From JANJUB01 sp040081075 (GTDB lineage: Bacteria > Armatimonadota > Fimbriimonadia > Fimbriimonadales > Fimbriimonadaceae), in contig JBEBHJ010000007.1 in NCBI GenBank assembly GCA_040081075.1, positions 12,615-76,614 on the forward strand: a DNA stretch of 64,000 nucleotides, written 5' to 3'. Shown here in pieces: positions 8,045 to 17,386 of this stretch. The translations under genes and the position numbers were made by a program. The notes beneath the pieces were generated by a model, which searched no databases, was not told where the DNA came from, and saw nothing but the letters and a program-made list of their open reading frames with translations. Position 1 is the first letter of the stretch. Every line of letters starts with the position of its first letter.

Positions 8045-8661
8045 ATCTTGAGATTCGTAAGGAACTTGAACGGTTTCTCGATGCGATGTACACGTGGAAC
8101 GAAAATGTCAATCTCACCCGCGTCCCACGAAGTGAAGCCTGGGTACGACATATTGAAGATTCGTTGCTCCATGAGGACCTCATTCCCTTTGGTTCCCAAG
8201 TTTTAGATCTCGGGACAGGGCCAGGTTTGCCGGCTTGGCCGTTGGCAAAATTTAGGCCCGACCTTGAAGTTACGGCATTGGACTCCAGCGGTAAGATGTT
8301 AGAGTTCTTGCGATCTCAACCCCTCAAGAATCTGAAGGTTGTCCAGGCGCGAGCGGAAGAGCTTCAAACTCCCGAATCATTTGATGTCTTGACGGGGCGA
8401 GCAGTTGCTCCGCTTAGCATGCAGTTGGAGATTAGCGCCAAACCTCTGAAGATGGGAGGGCTTTTTATTCCGATGAGGACGCCGAATGATCAAGGCGAAG
8501 TAGAGAGACTCAAGGCATGCCTGGGCCTCACCCTACAATCGAGCCACGAACGGCCGCTTGGTGAAGTCGGCATCAGACTTTTTCCAGTCTGGAGGAAAAC
8601 CGAGAAGACTCCCAAAGGCTACCCACGAAAATGGGCGCTCATCAGGAAACAGCCCCTTTAA
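8041..8661 (+). CDS. rsmG: 16S rRNA (guanine-N7) methyltransferase RsmG
   Basis: 206 residues starting at GTG 8041, which overlaps the preceding stop. RsmG (GidB) uses SAM to make m7G527 in 16S rRNA. Family marks are WNENVNLTRV near residue 19, the SAM-binding loop VLDLGTGPGLPAWPLA followed by ALDSSGKMLEFL, and GRAVAPL. The glycine loop is slightly divergent from the usual DVGSGAGFPGIPLA. The length is near the family norm of about 210. The 3' end overlaps the convergent PEP-CTERM gene by four bases. Confidence 0.9.
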   Translation: MNLEIRKELERFLDAMYTWNENVNLTRVPRSEAWVRHIEDSLLHEDLIPFGSQVLDLGTGPGLPAWPLAKFRPDLEVTALDSSGKMLEFLRSQPLKNLKVVQARAEELQTPESFDVLTGRAVAPLSMQLEISAKPLKMGGLFIPMRTPNDQGEVERLKACLGLTLQSSHERPLGEVGIRLFPVWRKTEKTPKGYPRKWALIRKQPL

Positions 8662-9383
8662 CGAGGTCGCTTTCGGCGCAAGATTCCAGCTAATCCGATG
8701 CCGAGGGCGGCTATTGTTGCTGGTTCAGGCAGAGGCGTGTCATCGGTCGTATCGTCCAGAAGCGTCAGAGTCCCGATTCCGAGCGCGCCAAGGAGCAACT
8801 GCCCAAGTGGAACGGCTGCAACGATAGGAATCGCACTTGTCCCCGTTGTCGTGACGCCCGGGATCGAAGATGCTTCGGGGGTAAAGGCCATCATCTTTGG
8901 CGTAATCACCTCGGAGGACTCTGGCCGTGGCTCAGAGAGGGCGCGCAGTTCCTTTATGGGTTCGCCGACTTCGCTCGCAACTTCCGATTCACCTACTTTG
9001 TCGCTTGTCCCCATCGTCAACGGATTACCGCATTTCACGATCATCACGGGATTGCCCACAATGTCCACATAAACCGGCGTTCCCACCGAAAACTTTTCGG
9101 TATGCATCTTGATCCTGCCGTTGGGGGGAACACTATACACACGCAATATACTTGGCTTCTTAAGTGGGCTCATCCGCAGCGTGCCGAAATATGCGTAAAG
9201 ATCGCGGTCCGTCATCGAAAAGTGGCGTCGATATCGCTCACGAACTTCTGAGTCAGCCTTCATTTGACTAATGACTTGCTTAATCGAAAATGCGGGTCGA
9301 TTGAGGAAGGAATTGAGGTCCGGTCGAGCCGCAAGGGCGGGCAACGACGCGCAAAAGACCACAAACCCAAACAACACTCTCAT
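8658..9383 (-). CDS. PEP-CTERM sorting-signal protein
   Basis: About 241 residues from ATG 9383. The signal peptide is MRVLFGFVVFCASLPALA; a GTG at 9437 would add 18 hydrophobic residues and is less likely. The C-terminus has LPEPATIAALGIGLAGI followed by LRRKRPR. This is a PEP-CTERM tail: a PEP motif, a hydrophobic stretch and a basic end, recognised by an exosortase, which is not in this window. The middle contains RVYSVPPNGRIKMHTEKF, with beta-rich sequence around it, and a Pro/Thr/Glu-rich linker. The function is unknown; it is probably a surface or exopolysaccharide-associated protein. Confidence 0.85.
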   Translation of the reverse strand: MRVLFGFVVFCASLPALAARPDLNSFLNRPAFSIKQVISQMKADSEVRERYRRHFSMTDRDLYAYFGTLRMSPLKKPSILRVYSVPPNGRIKMHTEKFSVGTPVYVDIVGNPVMIVKCGNPLTMGTSDKVGESEVASEVGEPIKELRALSEPRPESSEVITPKMMAFTPEASSIPGVTTTGTSAIPIVAAVPLGQLLLGALGIGTLTLLDDTTDDTPLPEPATIAALGIGLAGILRRKRPR

Positions 9384-9456
9384 AGCAAACCAAACAAAAA
9401 AGGGCACGATAGGTGCCAACCGAATAGGGTAGCACACCGAAACCTTTCAAATCAAG

Positions 9457-10158
9457 CTAGTGATCTCGGGCCGCTTCTCGGGCACGAAACGCACTCTCTA
9501 TTAAGTTCAGAGCATCTTGAGCGGCAGATTGTTCCGCTTCTTTTTTCGATCGGCCCTCTCCCGTACCCATGACCTCGTCATCAAATAGCACTTCTACCAG
9601 GAAGCGGCGATTGTGAGCGACTCCCGCCTCGGAATGAATTCGATACTGCGGTGTACTTCGCCAGTTTGCTTGCGAAATCTCCTGAAGTCGGGATTTGTAG
9701 TCGTGAGGGTTCACGTTGCCGCTACTAACCAGTTGCAGGTACTGATCGAGCTGTTCTAAAATAAACCAACGAGCAGTTTCGATTCCGGATTCCAAATAGA
9801 TCGCCCCGAACAGTGCCTCGAGGACGTCGGCGAGAATCGAGGCGCGTTGCCTACCGCCGGTTTGCTCCTCACTCGGGCTTAGTTGCAGAAACTCGTCGAG
9901 GCCCAAGCGCAAGGCGGTTTCAGCTAGCGGTCCTTCCTGCACCACGCTTGATTTGGCCTTACTGAGCATGCCTTGATCCCAATCAACGTGCTGCTCAAAG
10001 AGATACTGCGCAACCACCAAGCCCAAAACCGAGTCTCCAAAAAACTCCAAACGCTCGTAGCTGTCAAGCACGCTCGTTTCTGCCGCCGAGCGGTGCCGCA
10101 TCGCAAGCCGAAACGCCTCAACACTTTTTAGCGGGATTGTCTTTGGGATTTCAATCAA
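9457..10158 (-). CDS. rnc: Ribonuclease III
   Basis: 233 residues. The catalytic endonuclease domain has the signature ERLEFFGDSVLGLVVAQ at residues 35-51, with metal ligands in the Glu/Asp positions. A second acidic patch follows around ADVLEALFGAIYLE. The C-terminal 70 residues form a double-stranded RNA-binding domain (NPHDYKSRLQEI and GRSKKEAEQSAAQDALNLI). It processes rRNA precursors and other duplex RNAs. The start is TTG 10158, overlapping the upstream aminotransferase stop (TTGA). The length matches the family. Confidence 0.95.
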   Translation of the reverse strand: MIEIPKTIPLKSVEAFRLAMRHRSAAETSVLDSYERLEFFGDSVLGLVVAQYLFEQHVDWDQGMLSKAKSSVVQEGPLAETALRLGLDEFLQLSPSEEQTGGRQRASILADVLEALFGAIYLESGIETARWFILEQLDQYLQLVSSGNVNPHDYKSRLQEISQANWRSTPQYRIHSEAGVAHNRRFLVEVLFDDEVMGTGEGRSKKEAEQSAAQDALNLIESAFRAREAARDH

Positions 10159-11327
10159 AGCTGAGCAAATGCCTCCTGAAGTTTTCCGATGCCTCTCACA
10201 ATATCCTCTTCTGATGCCGTGTAACTTAGCCGTAAGAATCCGGGTCGACCAAAAACTGTTCCGGGAATTAGGGCAACTCCGGCTGTGTCTAGCAGTTTTT
10301 GCGTCAGTGCGACATCGTCCATTGCGTCGTTCAGGTAAGCCCTCGCATCAAACAACAAATAAAAAGCTCCGGCTGGTTTTGCGCACACGATTCCAGGAAT
10401 TTTGAGCAGTTCTTCGTGCGCTAAGTTCCTTCTTTTGTCAAATTCCAATCGCATGTGTTCGGTTGCCGCCGGATCTAGCCCGATCGCTTTTAAAGCTCCG
10501 ACCTGAGCGAAGGTCGTGGCTCCGCTAGTTACCTGATCTTGTAAGTTGACGGCCGCTTCAGTAATTTGTGGCGGGGCCGCCAAATATCCGACTCGCCACC
10601 CTGTCATTGAAAACGATTTACTAAATCCCCCAATCGTGATTGTGCGCCCTAATGCATCTGGACTAAGCGATCCGATTGATATCTGCTCTCCCTCATAAAC
10701 CAAGTTCTCGTAGATCTCGTCGGTAACGATCCAGAGATCGTGCTTCCTTGCAAGTTCGGCAATGCCGACGAGCGTGTTGCGGGGAAACACGGCACCAGTG
10801 GGGTTACACGGAGAGTTAACCAAGATAGCTTTCGTTCGAGGCGTGACGGCTGTTTCCAGGTCTTCAACTAGGGGAATAAACCCATTTTCGGGGAGAGCTT
10901 CGACGATGACGGGAGTGGCTCCTGCCACCCGCACTTGATCTTCATAGGTCATCCAAAACGGAGAGATGAGGATTATTTCATCTCCCTCTGAAGCAATGGC
11001 CCAAATTGCGTTGAAGAGGGCTTGCTTCGCCCCGCATGTCACGGCAATTTGGTTGGCGGCGTAGGTGAGCCCATTTTGGTCAGCAAGCTTTCGAGAAATT
11101 GCCGAACGCAACGCCGGAAGCCCAGCGGTGGGAGCATATTTCGTCATCCCTTGGTCTAGCGCCTGCTTAGCCGCCCCACAAATAGGGTCCGGAGTGTTGA
11201 AATCAGGTTCACCCGCCGCAAATGAGATGATGTCATGCCCTTCCGCCGCTAGCGCCCTGGCTCTTGCCGTTATGGAAAGAGTGGGCGAGGGCCGCGGGAT
11301 TTGCGATTTGTTTGAAAGGGTCGGCAT
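10155..11327 (-). CDS. Class I/II pyridoxal-phosphate aminotransferase (aspartate aminotransferase-like)
   Basis: 390 residues from ATG 11327 (MPTLSNKSQIPRPSPTLSI). A longer in-frame extension upstream is low-complexity and would overlap the divergent permease gene. Motifs of the fold I, AspC-Ib-like group are FAAGEPDFNTPD, VNSPCNPTG, VTDEIYENLVY and the PLP lysine segment GGFSKSFSMTGWRVG. The enzyme moves amino groups between aspartate or similar amino acids and 2-oxoglutarate; the substrate cannot be fixed from sequence. It is translationally coupled to rnc and divergent from fecCD. Confidence 0.9.
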   Translation of the reverse strand: MPTLSNKSQIPRPSPTLSITARARALAAEGHDIISFAAGEPDFNTPDPICGAAKQALDQGMTKYAPTAGLPALRSAISRKLADQNGLTYAANQIAVTCGAKQALFNAIWAIASEGDEIILISPFWMTYEDQVRVAGATPVIVEALPENGFIPLVEDLETAVTPRTKAILVNSPCNPTGAVFPRNTLVGIAELARKHDLWIVTDEIYENLVYEGEQISIGSLSPDALGRTITIGGFSKSFSMTGWRVGYLAAPPQITEAAVNLQDQVTSGATTFAQVGALKAIGLDPAATEHMRLEFDKRRNLAHEELLKIPGIVCAKPAGAFYLLFDARAYLNDAMDDVALTQKLLDTAGVALIPGTVFGRPGFLRLSYTASEEDIVRGIGKLQEAFAQL

Positions 11328-11355
11328 TCTCTTCGTCCGAGTATAACCGACGGGA

Positions 11356-12333
11356 ATGCAAGCTTCACGAAAAAGGATGTGGTTCGGTCTCTCTTTTGCT
11401 CTGCTTAGTGTATTTTTCTTGCATTTTAGCCTGGGCTCGGTCGCGGTGCCCGTTTCTAATCTGCTTTCAGACCTCTTGCGATGGGACGCATCAAGTTCGG
11501 CGGTGCTGTTTCGATTTCCTCGCGCGTTAGGTTGCGTGCTGGCCGGGGCAACACTCGGTGCCACGGGCTCGGCTCTCCAAGCTCTTTTCAGAAATCCGAT
11601 CGCCGATCCCTATGTGTGCGGCGTATCTTCTGGTGCCGCGGCGGGCGGAGCGGCCGCCATCTTCTTTGGCTTTGGTACCGAAATGGGTGGAGCTGGAACA
11701 GCCTTGGCGGGCCTGGTGGGAGGCGCAATAGCGATCAGCCTCGTCGTCAGCTTTGCGCGCCGGGACCGAGTCGTGTCTACCGAAAGTTTGTTGCTTTCAG
11801 GAGTGATGATTGGCTCAATCTTCTCGGCGCTCCTGAGTTTGGTGCTTCTCGCTGCAGGTCAGGATACAAACAAGATCTTGGGTTGGTTGTTAGGTTCAAT
11901 GACTCCGGCGCAGACCTCTAAGAACATGATGATTGGAGCAGGGCTCTTGATTGGAGGCACGATGCTACTATCAGTGTCAAAACAGTTGAACATTCTTGCC
12001 TTGGGGGAAGAATCAGCGAGCCGACTTGGGATCAACTCGGGGCGTATAAGGTTCATCGTTCTCGCCGCCGCAACCATCATGGTCTCCATCACGGTCGGCA
12101 CTGTGGGGATCATCGGCTTTCTCGGTCTGGCCTCGCCTCACATAGCGCGCCGTCTCGTTGGAGTTGATTGGCGTCAATCTTTGTTAGCCTCAGCATTTGT
12201 CGGAGCGGTTTTGCTCAGCGTCGCCGATATCCTGGCGCAAAAGGTCATTCCGAATGGCGGGGAAGTTCCCGTGGGAATCCTCACGGCCGTCCTTGGAGCC
12301 CCTTTTCTATTAGCCCTCATCCGAAAGGCGTGA
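11356..12333 (+). CDS. FecCD/BtuC-family ABC transporter permease
   Basis: 325 residues with about nine or ten hydrophobic helices. Family marks are PRALGCVLAGATLGATGSALQ, NPIADPYVCGVSSGAAAGGA and, near the end, GTVGIIGFLGLASPHIARRLVG, the cytoplasmic coupling segment. These permeases import iron-siderophore, haem or cobalamin-type substrates with a periplasmic binding protein and an ATPase, but neither is adjacent. It may start at ATG 11356 or 11374. Its 3' end overlaps the convergent GNAT gene by 24 bases. Confidence 0.88.
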   Translation: MQASRKRMWFGLSFALLSVFFLHFSLGSVAVPVSNLLSDLLRWDASSSAVLFRFPRALGCVLAGATLGATGSALQALFRNPIADPYVCGVSSGAAAGGAAAIFFGFGTEMGGAGTALAGLVGGAIAISLVVSFARRDRVVSTESLLLSGVMIGSIFSALLSLVLLAAGQDTNKILGWLLGSMTPAQTSKNMMIGAGLLIGGTMLLSVSKQLNILALGEESASRLGINSGRIRFIVLAAATIMVSITVGTVGIIGFLGLASPHIARRLVGVDWRQSLLASAFVGAVLLSVADILAQKVIPNGGEVPVGILTAVLGAPFLLALIRKA

Positions 12334-12924
12334 TCTCAAAACCTCTCTTGCAGCCGGCCAATCTTCCGGAATAATGCTAAACATCGCGGTGTCCCGGCAA
12401 GTGCCATCATGCCTGCGCTGGTAGTTTCTCAAAATCCCCTCAAACTTCGCCCCAATCTTCTCAATGGCCCGGCGTGATCGGGCATTTCGAGCATCGGTTT
12501 TCAGTTGAACGCGGTTCGCATCCAACTCATCGAAGCAGTGGGTCAGAAGCAACACCTTTGCCTCCTGATTTACAAGTGTTCCGCGCGCACCAAAGGCGTA
12601 CCAAGTGTAACCAATTTCTAAAGCTCGGTCTGATGCCCGAAAGTCAAAGAGACGGGTGCACCCTAGCGTGCGACCGTCGGAGTTTGACGTGACCACGAAG
12701 GGCATTTGGCTGCCGCTCTCCTTTAGCTCAACCATTTGATCAAAAATAGCCCGAAATTCGATCTCAGTTGTAGGCGGTGCATTTAGCATCCATGTCCAAA
12801 TGTCCGGTTCCAATGCAATCTGGCATAGACTGGAAAAGTGTGAGTTCTCGATTGGCGTAAGCGTAATTCTGGTTCCCGCCAGAATAGTCGCGCGGGGTTC
12901 AAACAAAATCGGGGGCATGCCCAT
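12310..12924 (-). CDS. GNAT-family N-acetyltransferase (RimJ/RimL-like)
   Basis: 204 residues. GNAT features are the N-terminal strand ITLTPIENSHFSSL, the core EIGYTWYAFGARGTLVNQEAK near the acetyl-CoA site, and the C-terminal ANRVQLKTDARNARSRRAIEK plus IGAKFEGILR typical of the RimJ/RimL subgroup. These acetylate protein N-termini or small amines; the substrate is unknown. The ATG is preceded by AGGTAGGT at good distance. It is divergent from the pilus operon and overlaps fecCD at its 3' end. Confidence 0.88.
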   Translation of the reverse strand: MGMPPILFEPRATILAGTRITLTPIENSHFSSLCQIALEPDIWTWMLNAPPTTEIEFRAIFDQMVELKESGSQMPFVVTSNSDGRTLGCTRLFDFRASDRALEIGYTWYAFGARGTLVNQEAKVLLLTHCFDELDANRVQLKTDARNARSRRAIEKIGAKFEGILRNYQRRHDGTCRDTAMFSIIPEDWPAAREVLRSRLSDEG

Positions 12925-12985
12925 ACAACCTACCTAACATCGGTTGTGGAAAACCAAGTAAGGGACAGGTGAACGAAACGAGTTT

Positions 12986-13016
12986 ATGGGGCCGTCCCCC
13001 ATTCGGATAGTTCCGA
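12986..13016. other. Two adjacent small inverted repeats upstream of pilB
   Basis: ATGGGG/CCCCAT around CCGTC (12986-13002) is followed directly by TCGGA/TCCGA around TAGT (13003-13016). They lie in the 200-base divergent gap between the GNAT gene and pilB, upstream of a TACAAT box at 13052-13057 that may be the pilB -10. A protein-binding or attenuator role is possible but unproven. Nothing else is recognised in the gap. Confidence 0.35.
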
Positions 13017-13125
13017 TAGATGTTCTGGCAATTCTTTCGGTAAGTTTGGGCTACAATACTCTTGGTGGGTTCGTTGCCTGGCTAGACCAGCTGTCAGGAA
13101 CGTTATGGAGTGGGAAACAAATTAG

Positions 13126-14892
13126 ATGGCACAGACCCGAAAGCCTCGTCTTCAATGGCTCGTTGAGCAGAATTTCATCAAACAGGAAGATATTCCTGAA
13201 GCCCAAAAGGTTGCCGAACAGACGAATCAGAAAGATCTCGTTAAGATTTTGGTTCAGCTCGGTAAAGTGGGCGAACGAGAGGCATTGCAAGCTCAGGCCC
13301 AGGAAATGGGCATCGCCTTTGTTGATCTGGACCGCCAACAGGTAGACAGCAGCGCCCTTAACGTCGTTCGGGAACAAATCGCCAAGAATCATAGTGTTTT
13401 GCCGGTGAAGAAAGATGGCAATAACCTCTATGTGGCGATGTCCGACGTATCCAACATCCCCGCCCAAGATGCCGTCAGGTTGGCATCCGGTTTGCGCGTT
13501 ATTCCCGTTTTAGCCTTGCCCGGCGCGATCGATGATGCGATCCGCAAATATTACGGTGGAGCCAACGGCAACAACACCGCAGCAGTAGAAAAAGCCGAAA
13601 ATGTTCCGGCTTCGGGAAGCTTTAACGCTGACATTCGAAGTGCGATTGCCAGCGCCCAAATCGCACGCCCCACCAAGGAAGATGACGATCCGAACGCTGA
13701 TGCCGAGCAAATGGCTGAGCAAGCTCCGATCATTCGCTTAGCCAACGCGATGATTCAACAAGCGATTCTTGATCGGGCATCAGACATCCACGTTGAGCCC
13801 CAGGAGCGATCTACCCGTATTCGGTATCGCGTCGACGGCGTTTTGATGGAGGCGATGACAGTTCCGAAAAACCTAACGGCGGCCCTCCTTTCTCGTGTGA
13901 AGATCATGGCTGACATGAACATCGCCGAGCGCAGAATCCCTCAAGACGGTCGTATCGAGGTTCGAAACACGGGCAAAGACTATGACCTTCGTGTGAGCTC
14001 GATCCCTTGTCCTTACGGCGAGAAGATCGTTATGCGTATTCTTGACAAGTCGAGCGTTATGATCGGCTTGGAAAAGCTCGGCTTTACCGATGAAAACCAG
14101 CTGAAAATCGAAGAAATCACCAATCAGCCTAACGGTATGTTCCTCTGCACCGGTCCTACGGGATCGGGCAAAACAACCACGCAGTATTCGGTTCTGAACC
14201 GACTCAACACAATCGGTGTCAACATCATTACCGTTGAAGACCCGATTGAGTATCAGCTCAACGGAATCGCACAGGTTCAAGTTAATCGAAAAGCTGGTTT
14301 GACTTTTGCAACCGGTCTCCGCGCATTCCTCCGGCAAGACCCCGACATTATCATGGTTGGTGAAATGCGTGACCTTGAAACCGCTGAAATCGCGATTGAA
14401 TCGTCACTTACGGGTCACCTTGTTCTTTCAACTCTTCACACGAACGACGCGCCTTCCGCTACGCTTCGTATGATTGACATGGGTGTTGAGCCTTACCTGA
14501 TCTCAGCAACCGTTGTGGGAATTCTTGCTCAACGACTCGCGAGAAAACTGTGTTCAGAGTGCAAGGAACCCTATGAGATTTCAGCCATGGATCTACGGCG
14601 CTTTGGTATGACTGCCTCTGACCCTGATCAAAAGGTTACAATCTATAAGCCAGTCGGTTGCGAAAACTGCCGAAACACTGGCTATCGCGGTCGAACCGGA
14701 ATTCATGAGCTTATGCACATGAACGCGGAAATCGCCGAAATGGTCGTCCGCCGAGCCGCACTTCACGATATCAAGGAAGCGGCGAAGGCCAATGGTATGA
14801 AGGAGCTCCGTGAGGACGGACTTCACAAAGTTTTGACTGGCGTTACGGACCCGCAAGAAGTTATGCGTGTCGTCTTCACGGCTGGTTATTAA
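13126..14892 (+). CDS. pilB: Type IV pilus assembly ATPase PilB
   Basis: 588 residues. An N-terminal T2SSE_N-type (MshEN) domain covers about 1-150 and is followed by the GspE/PilB ATPase. SDIHVEPQ is seen, then the Walker A GPTGSGKTTTQY near residue 343, the Asp box TVEDPIEYQ, Walker B and the His box GHLVLSTLHTNDA. A four-cysteine zinc module (CSEC and CENC) lies in the C-terminal part, as in other PilB/GspE. It powers pilus extension at the inner membrane. GGAG precedes the ATG. First gene of pilB-pilT-pilC. Confidence 0.95.
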   Translation: MAQTRKPRLQWLVEQNFIKQEDIPEAQKVAEQTNQKDLVKILVQLGKVGEREALQAQAQEMGIAFVDLDRQQVDSSALNVVREQIAKNHSVLPVKKDGNNLYVAMSDVSNIPAQDAVRLASGLRVIPVLALPGAIDDAIRKYYGGANGNNTAAVEKAENVPASGSFNADIRSAIASAQIARPTKEDDDPNADAEQMAEQAPIIRLANAMIQQAILDRASDIHVEPQERSTRIRYRVDGVLMEAMTVPKNLTAALLSRVKIMADMNIAERRIPQDGRIEVRNTGKDYDLRVSSIPCPYGEKIVMRILDKSSVMIGLEKLGFTDENQLKIEEITNQPNGMFLCTGPTGSGKTTTQYSVLNRLNTIGVNIITVEDPIEYQLNGIAQVQVNRKAGLTFATGLRAFLRQDPDIIMVGEMRDLETAEIAIESSLTGHLVLSTLHTNDAPSATLRMIDMGVEPYLISATVVGILAQRLARKLCSECKEPYEISAMDLRRFGMTASDPDQKVTIYKPVGCENCRNTGYRGRTGIHELMHMNAEIAEMVVRRAALHDIKEAAKANGMKELREDGLHKVLTGVTDPQEVMRVVFTAGY

Positions 14893-14918
14893 TCAATCGC
14901 TTAACTTAAGGAAAAAGA

Positions 14919-16130
14919 ATGTCAAATATGGGTCAAGAGTTTCAGTTACCGGGGGGCAATCCCGGCAGTGGTGCACCGCCAATGGCGGAGGGTGGTTCCG
15001 GTCAAAAGGTCGGGGCGCCAAGAACAGTTGAGGATCTGCACATCGATGAGTTGTTGCACATCGTTGTTGACCGAAACGCCTCTGACCTTCATCTATGCTT
15101 CGCATCCGAACCCGTAATCCGAGAGGACGGCGCGCTAAAGCGTTTGAACTTCGAGAAACTTACGCCCCAAGTGCTTCAGCGCATGATGTACGACATCCTT
15201 GCTGATGAAAACATCAACAAGTTTGAAACGACGCTGGAACTTGACTTTTCCTATTCATTGCCGAAGCGAGCTCGTTTCCGTGTGAACCTCTATCGAGACC
15301 GCGGTTCGTGCGCGGCGGCTTTCCGACTTATTCCTCAAAAGATTCCGACAGTCCGCGACTTGAACCTGCCACCAGTGTTGGAAACCCTCACTGATAAGCC
15401 ACGTGGTTTGATCTTGGTTACTGGTCCGACGGGTTCGGGTAAGTCGACTTCGTTGGCGGCGATGGTGAATCACATCAACATCAACCGGGCGCTCCACATC
15501 ATTACGATTGAGGACCCGATTGAATATCTGCATAACCACAAATTAAGCATCATCAATCAGCGCGAACTTGGAGGCGACACAAGAAGCTTTGCAGCCGCCC
15601 TAAGATCTAGCCTTCGAGAAGATCCTGACGTCATTCTCGTTGGTGAAATGCGCGACATCGAAACGATTCAGCTCGCGATCACCGCGGCTGAAACGGGGCA
15701 CTTAGTTTTTGCAACCTTGCACACCAACAACGCGGCCGAATCTATCGACCGTATGATTGACGTTTTCCCTCCTGGACAACAAGAACAGATTCGTGTGCAG
15801 CTCGCCAATAACATCCAGGCCGTTGTTGCGCAGCAACTCTTGCCTCGCGCCGGTTCACCGGGACGTATTCCGGCAATCGAAGTTATGATCGCCAGCCCGG
15901 CTATTCGAAACCTCATCCGCGAGAACAAAACTCACCAAATCCCGTCTATGATACAGACGTCCGCTGCACATGGCATGGTCGCGATGGATCAGAGCTTGCG
16001 AGATCTTTACCTCAAGGGTTTCGTTGCACTAGATGAAGCCATGCTTAGAGCAGTCAATGTCGAAGAATTGAAGAAGATGATTAATACTCCTGCGGCGTCC
16101 GGATCTGGATCCCCGCCACCTAGGAGATAA
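14919..16130 (+). CDS. pilT: Type IV pilus retraction ATPase PilT
   Basis: 403 residues with a Gly/Pro-rich N-terminal extension of about 30 residues. The PilT core follows: IVVDRNASDLHLCF, Walker A GPTGSGKSTSL near residue 168, TIEDPIEYLH, and GEMRDIETIQLAITAAETGH with the His box TLHTNN. It depolymerises the pilus for twitching motility and DNA uptake. AAGGAAAAAG precedes the ATG. It sits 26 bases after pilB and 11 before pilC, so all three are probably co-transcribed. Confidence 0.95.
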   Translation: MSNMGQEFQLPGGNPGSGAPPMAEGGSGQKVGAPRTVEDLHIDELLHIVVDRNASDLHLCFASEPVIREDGALKRLNFEKLTPQVLQRMMYDILADENINKFETTLELDFSYSLPKRARFRVNLYRDRGSCAAAFRLIPQKIPTVRDLNLPPVLETLTDKPRGLILVTGPTGSGKSTSLAAMVNHININRALHIITIEDPIEYLHNHKLSIINQRELGGDTRSFAAALRSSLREDPDVILVGEMRDIETIQLAITAAETGHLVFATLHTNNAAESIDRMIDVFPPGQQEQIRVQLANNIQAVVAQQLLPRAGSPGRIPAIEVMIASPAIRNLIRENKTHQIPSMIQTSAAHGMVAMDQSLRDLYLKGFVALDEAMLRAVNVEELKKMINTPAASGSGSPPPRR

Positions 16131-16141
16131 GGAGAAACCAA

Positions 16142-17368
16142 ATGCCCGTATATAGCTACACATTTCGCGATCCGAGCGGTGGAACCCAAAAGGGAACCGC
16201 CGAAGCTGAAAGCGAAGAGATTCTGAGAAAACGTTTCGAAGAGCAAGGCTTCACGATCACCGAACTTACGATGATCAAGGCCAGGGGCGCAAAAGCGAAG
16301 CGCTTTGGCAAGGTCAAACTTGCTAACCTTTCGGTTTTTTGTCGCCAATTTTCTACGATGGTTGACGCTGGTGTCTCCCTCGTGCGATGCCTTGATGTTC
16401 TTTCGCAACAAACCCAGGACAACAAACTCAAAAAGATCCTTATGGATATTGGCGAGCGGGTTGAAGGTGGTGAAAGTCTTTCGCGGGCAATGCAACGCCA
16501 TCCAAAGACGTTCAACAACCTCTTTATCGGTTTGATTCGTGCTGGTGAAGTCGGCGGTGTTTTGGAAGAGTCTCTACAAAGACTTGCTCACTTCCTTGAA
16601 AAGGACGTTGAACTCCGCCGAAAAGTTAAAGCGGCCATGACCTATCCGGTCTTGGTCTTCGTCATGGCTTTTGGCATCACGTTCTTCTTGGTTTACTGGT
16701 TCGTTCCTCAGTGGTCGAAAATTCTTGAAGATCTGGGCCTGAAGAAGGACGACATTCCAGCCCCTACGCAGTTTCTTATCGGACTCGCCCACATGCTGGA
16801 GAAGCAGTGGTGGGTGATGTTGCTCACTTTGATCTTCATCATCATTGCCTATCGCTTATTCGTAAGCACTCGGTTTGGACGACGTGTTGCGGATAGGGTT
16901 AAGTTAAAAGTTCCGGTTTTCGGAAAGCTGCACCACAAGATTTGTATGGCACGATTCGCTCGTACAATGGGCACGTTGTTGACCTCAGGTGTTCCGATCC
17001 TGCAGGCAATGGAAACGGTTGCCGGTACCGTTGGCAACACAATCATGTCCGACGCGGTCATGGAAGCGAGAGCCCGTATCCGAGAAGGAGACAGAATTGG
17101 CGAGCCGCTTGAAGCTTCACGCCTCTTCCCGCCGATGGTCGTTCACATGATCGGTGTCGGTGAAGAATCAGGATCGCTGGACTTTATGCTTCAAAAAATC
17201 GCTGATTTCTACGAGGCGGAAGTTGAGTCCACATTGGCTTCGCTTACGGCGGCCCTTGAGCCGATCATGATCGTAAGCCTTGGATTCGTTGTTGGATTCA
17301 TCGTTATCTCAATGTTCTTACCACTAGTTCGAGTTATTGAGAAACTCTCTTCAGGAAGCGGCGACTAA
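16142..17368 (+). CDS. pilC: Type IV pilus inner-membrane platform protein PilC
   Basis: 408 residues, the usual length. Two T2SSF domains are visible. The first has FCRQFSTMVDAGVSLVRCLD and the segment RKVKAAMTYPVLVFVMAFGI; the second has FARTMGTLLTSGVPILQAME. Three membrane helices are near residues 170-190, 220-240 and 375-395. It anchors PilB and PilT and couples ATP hydrolysis to pilin movement. A good ribosome-binding site AAGGAG precedes the ATG. Pilins and PilMNOPQ are not in the window. Confidence 0.95.
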   Translation: MPVYSYTFRDPSGGTQKGTAEAESEEILRKRFEEQGFTITELTMIKARGAKAKRFGKVKLANLSVFCRQFSTMVDAGVSLVRCLDVLSQQTQDNKLKKILMDIGERVEGGESLSRAMQRHPKTFNNLFIGLIRAGEVGGVLEESLQRLAHFLEKDVELRRKVKAAMTYPVLVFVMAFGITFFLVYWFVPQWSKILEDLGLKKDDIPAPTQFLIGLAHMLEKQWWVMLLTLIFIIIAYRLFVSTRFGRRVADRVKLKVPVFGKLHHKICMARFARTMGTLLTSGVPILQAMETVAGTVGNTIMSDAVMEARARIREGDRIGEPLEASRLFPPMVVHMIGVGEESGSLDFMLQKIADFYEAEVESTLASLTAALEPIMIVSLGFVVGFIVISMFLPLVRVIEKLSSGSGD

Positions 17369-17386
17369 CCTTTCTCCGTTGAGAAC

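Noticed and set aside
10155..11564. A longer aminotransferase start at 11564
   Set aside because: The extra 79 residues are unconserved in style, basic and low-complexity, and would overlap the divergent permease gene by 209 bases.
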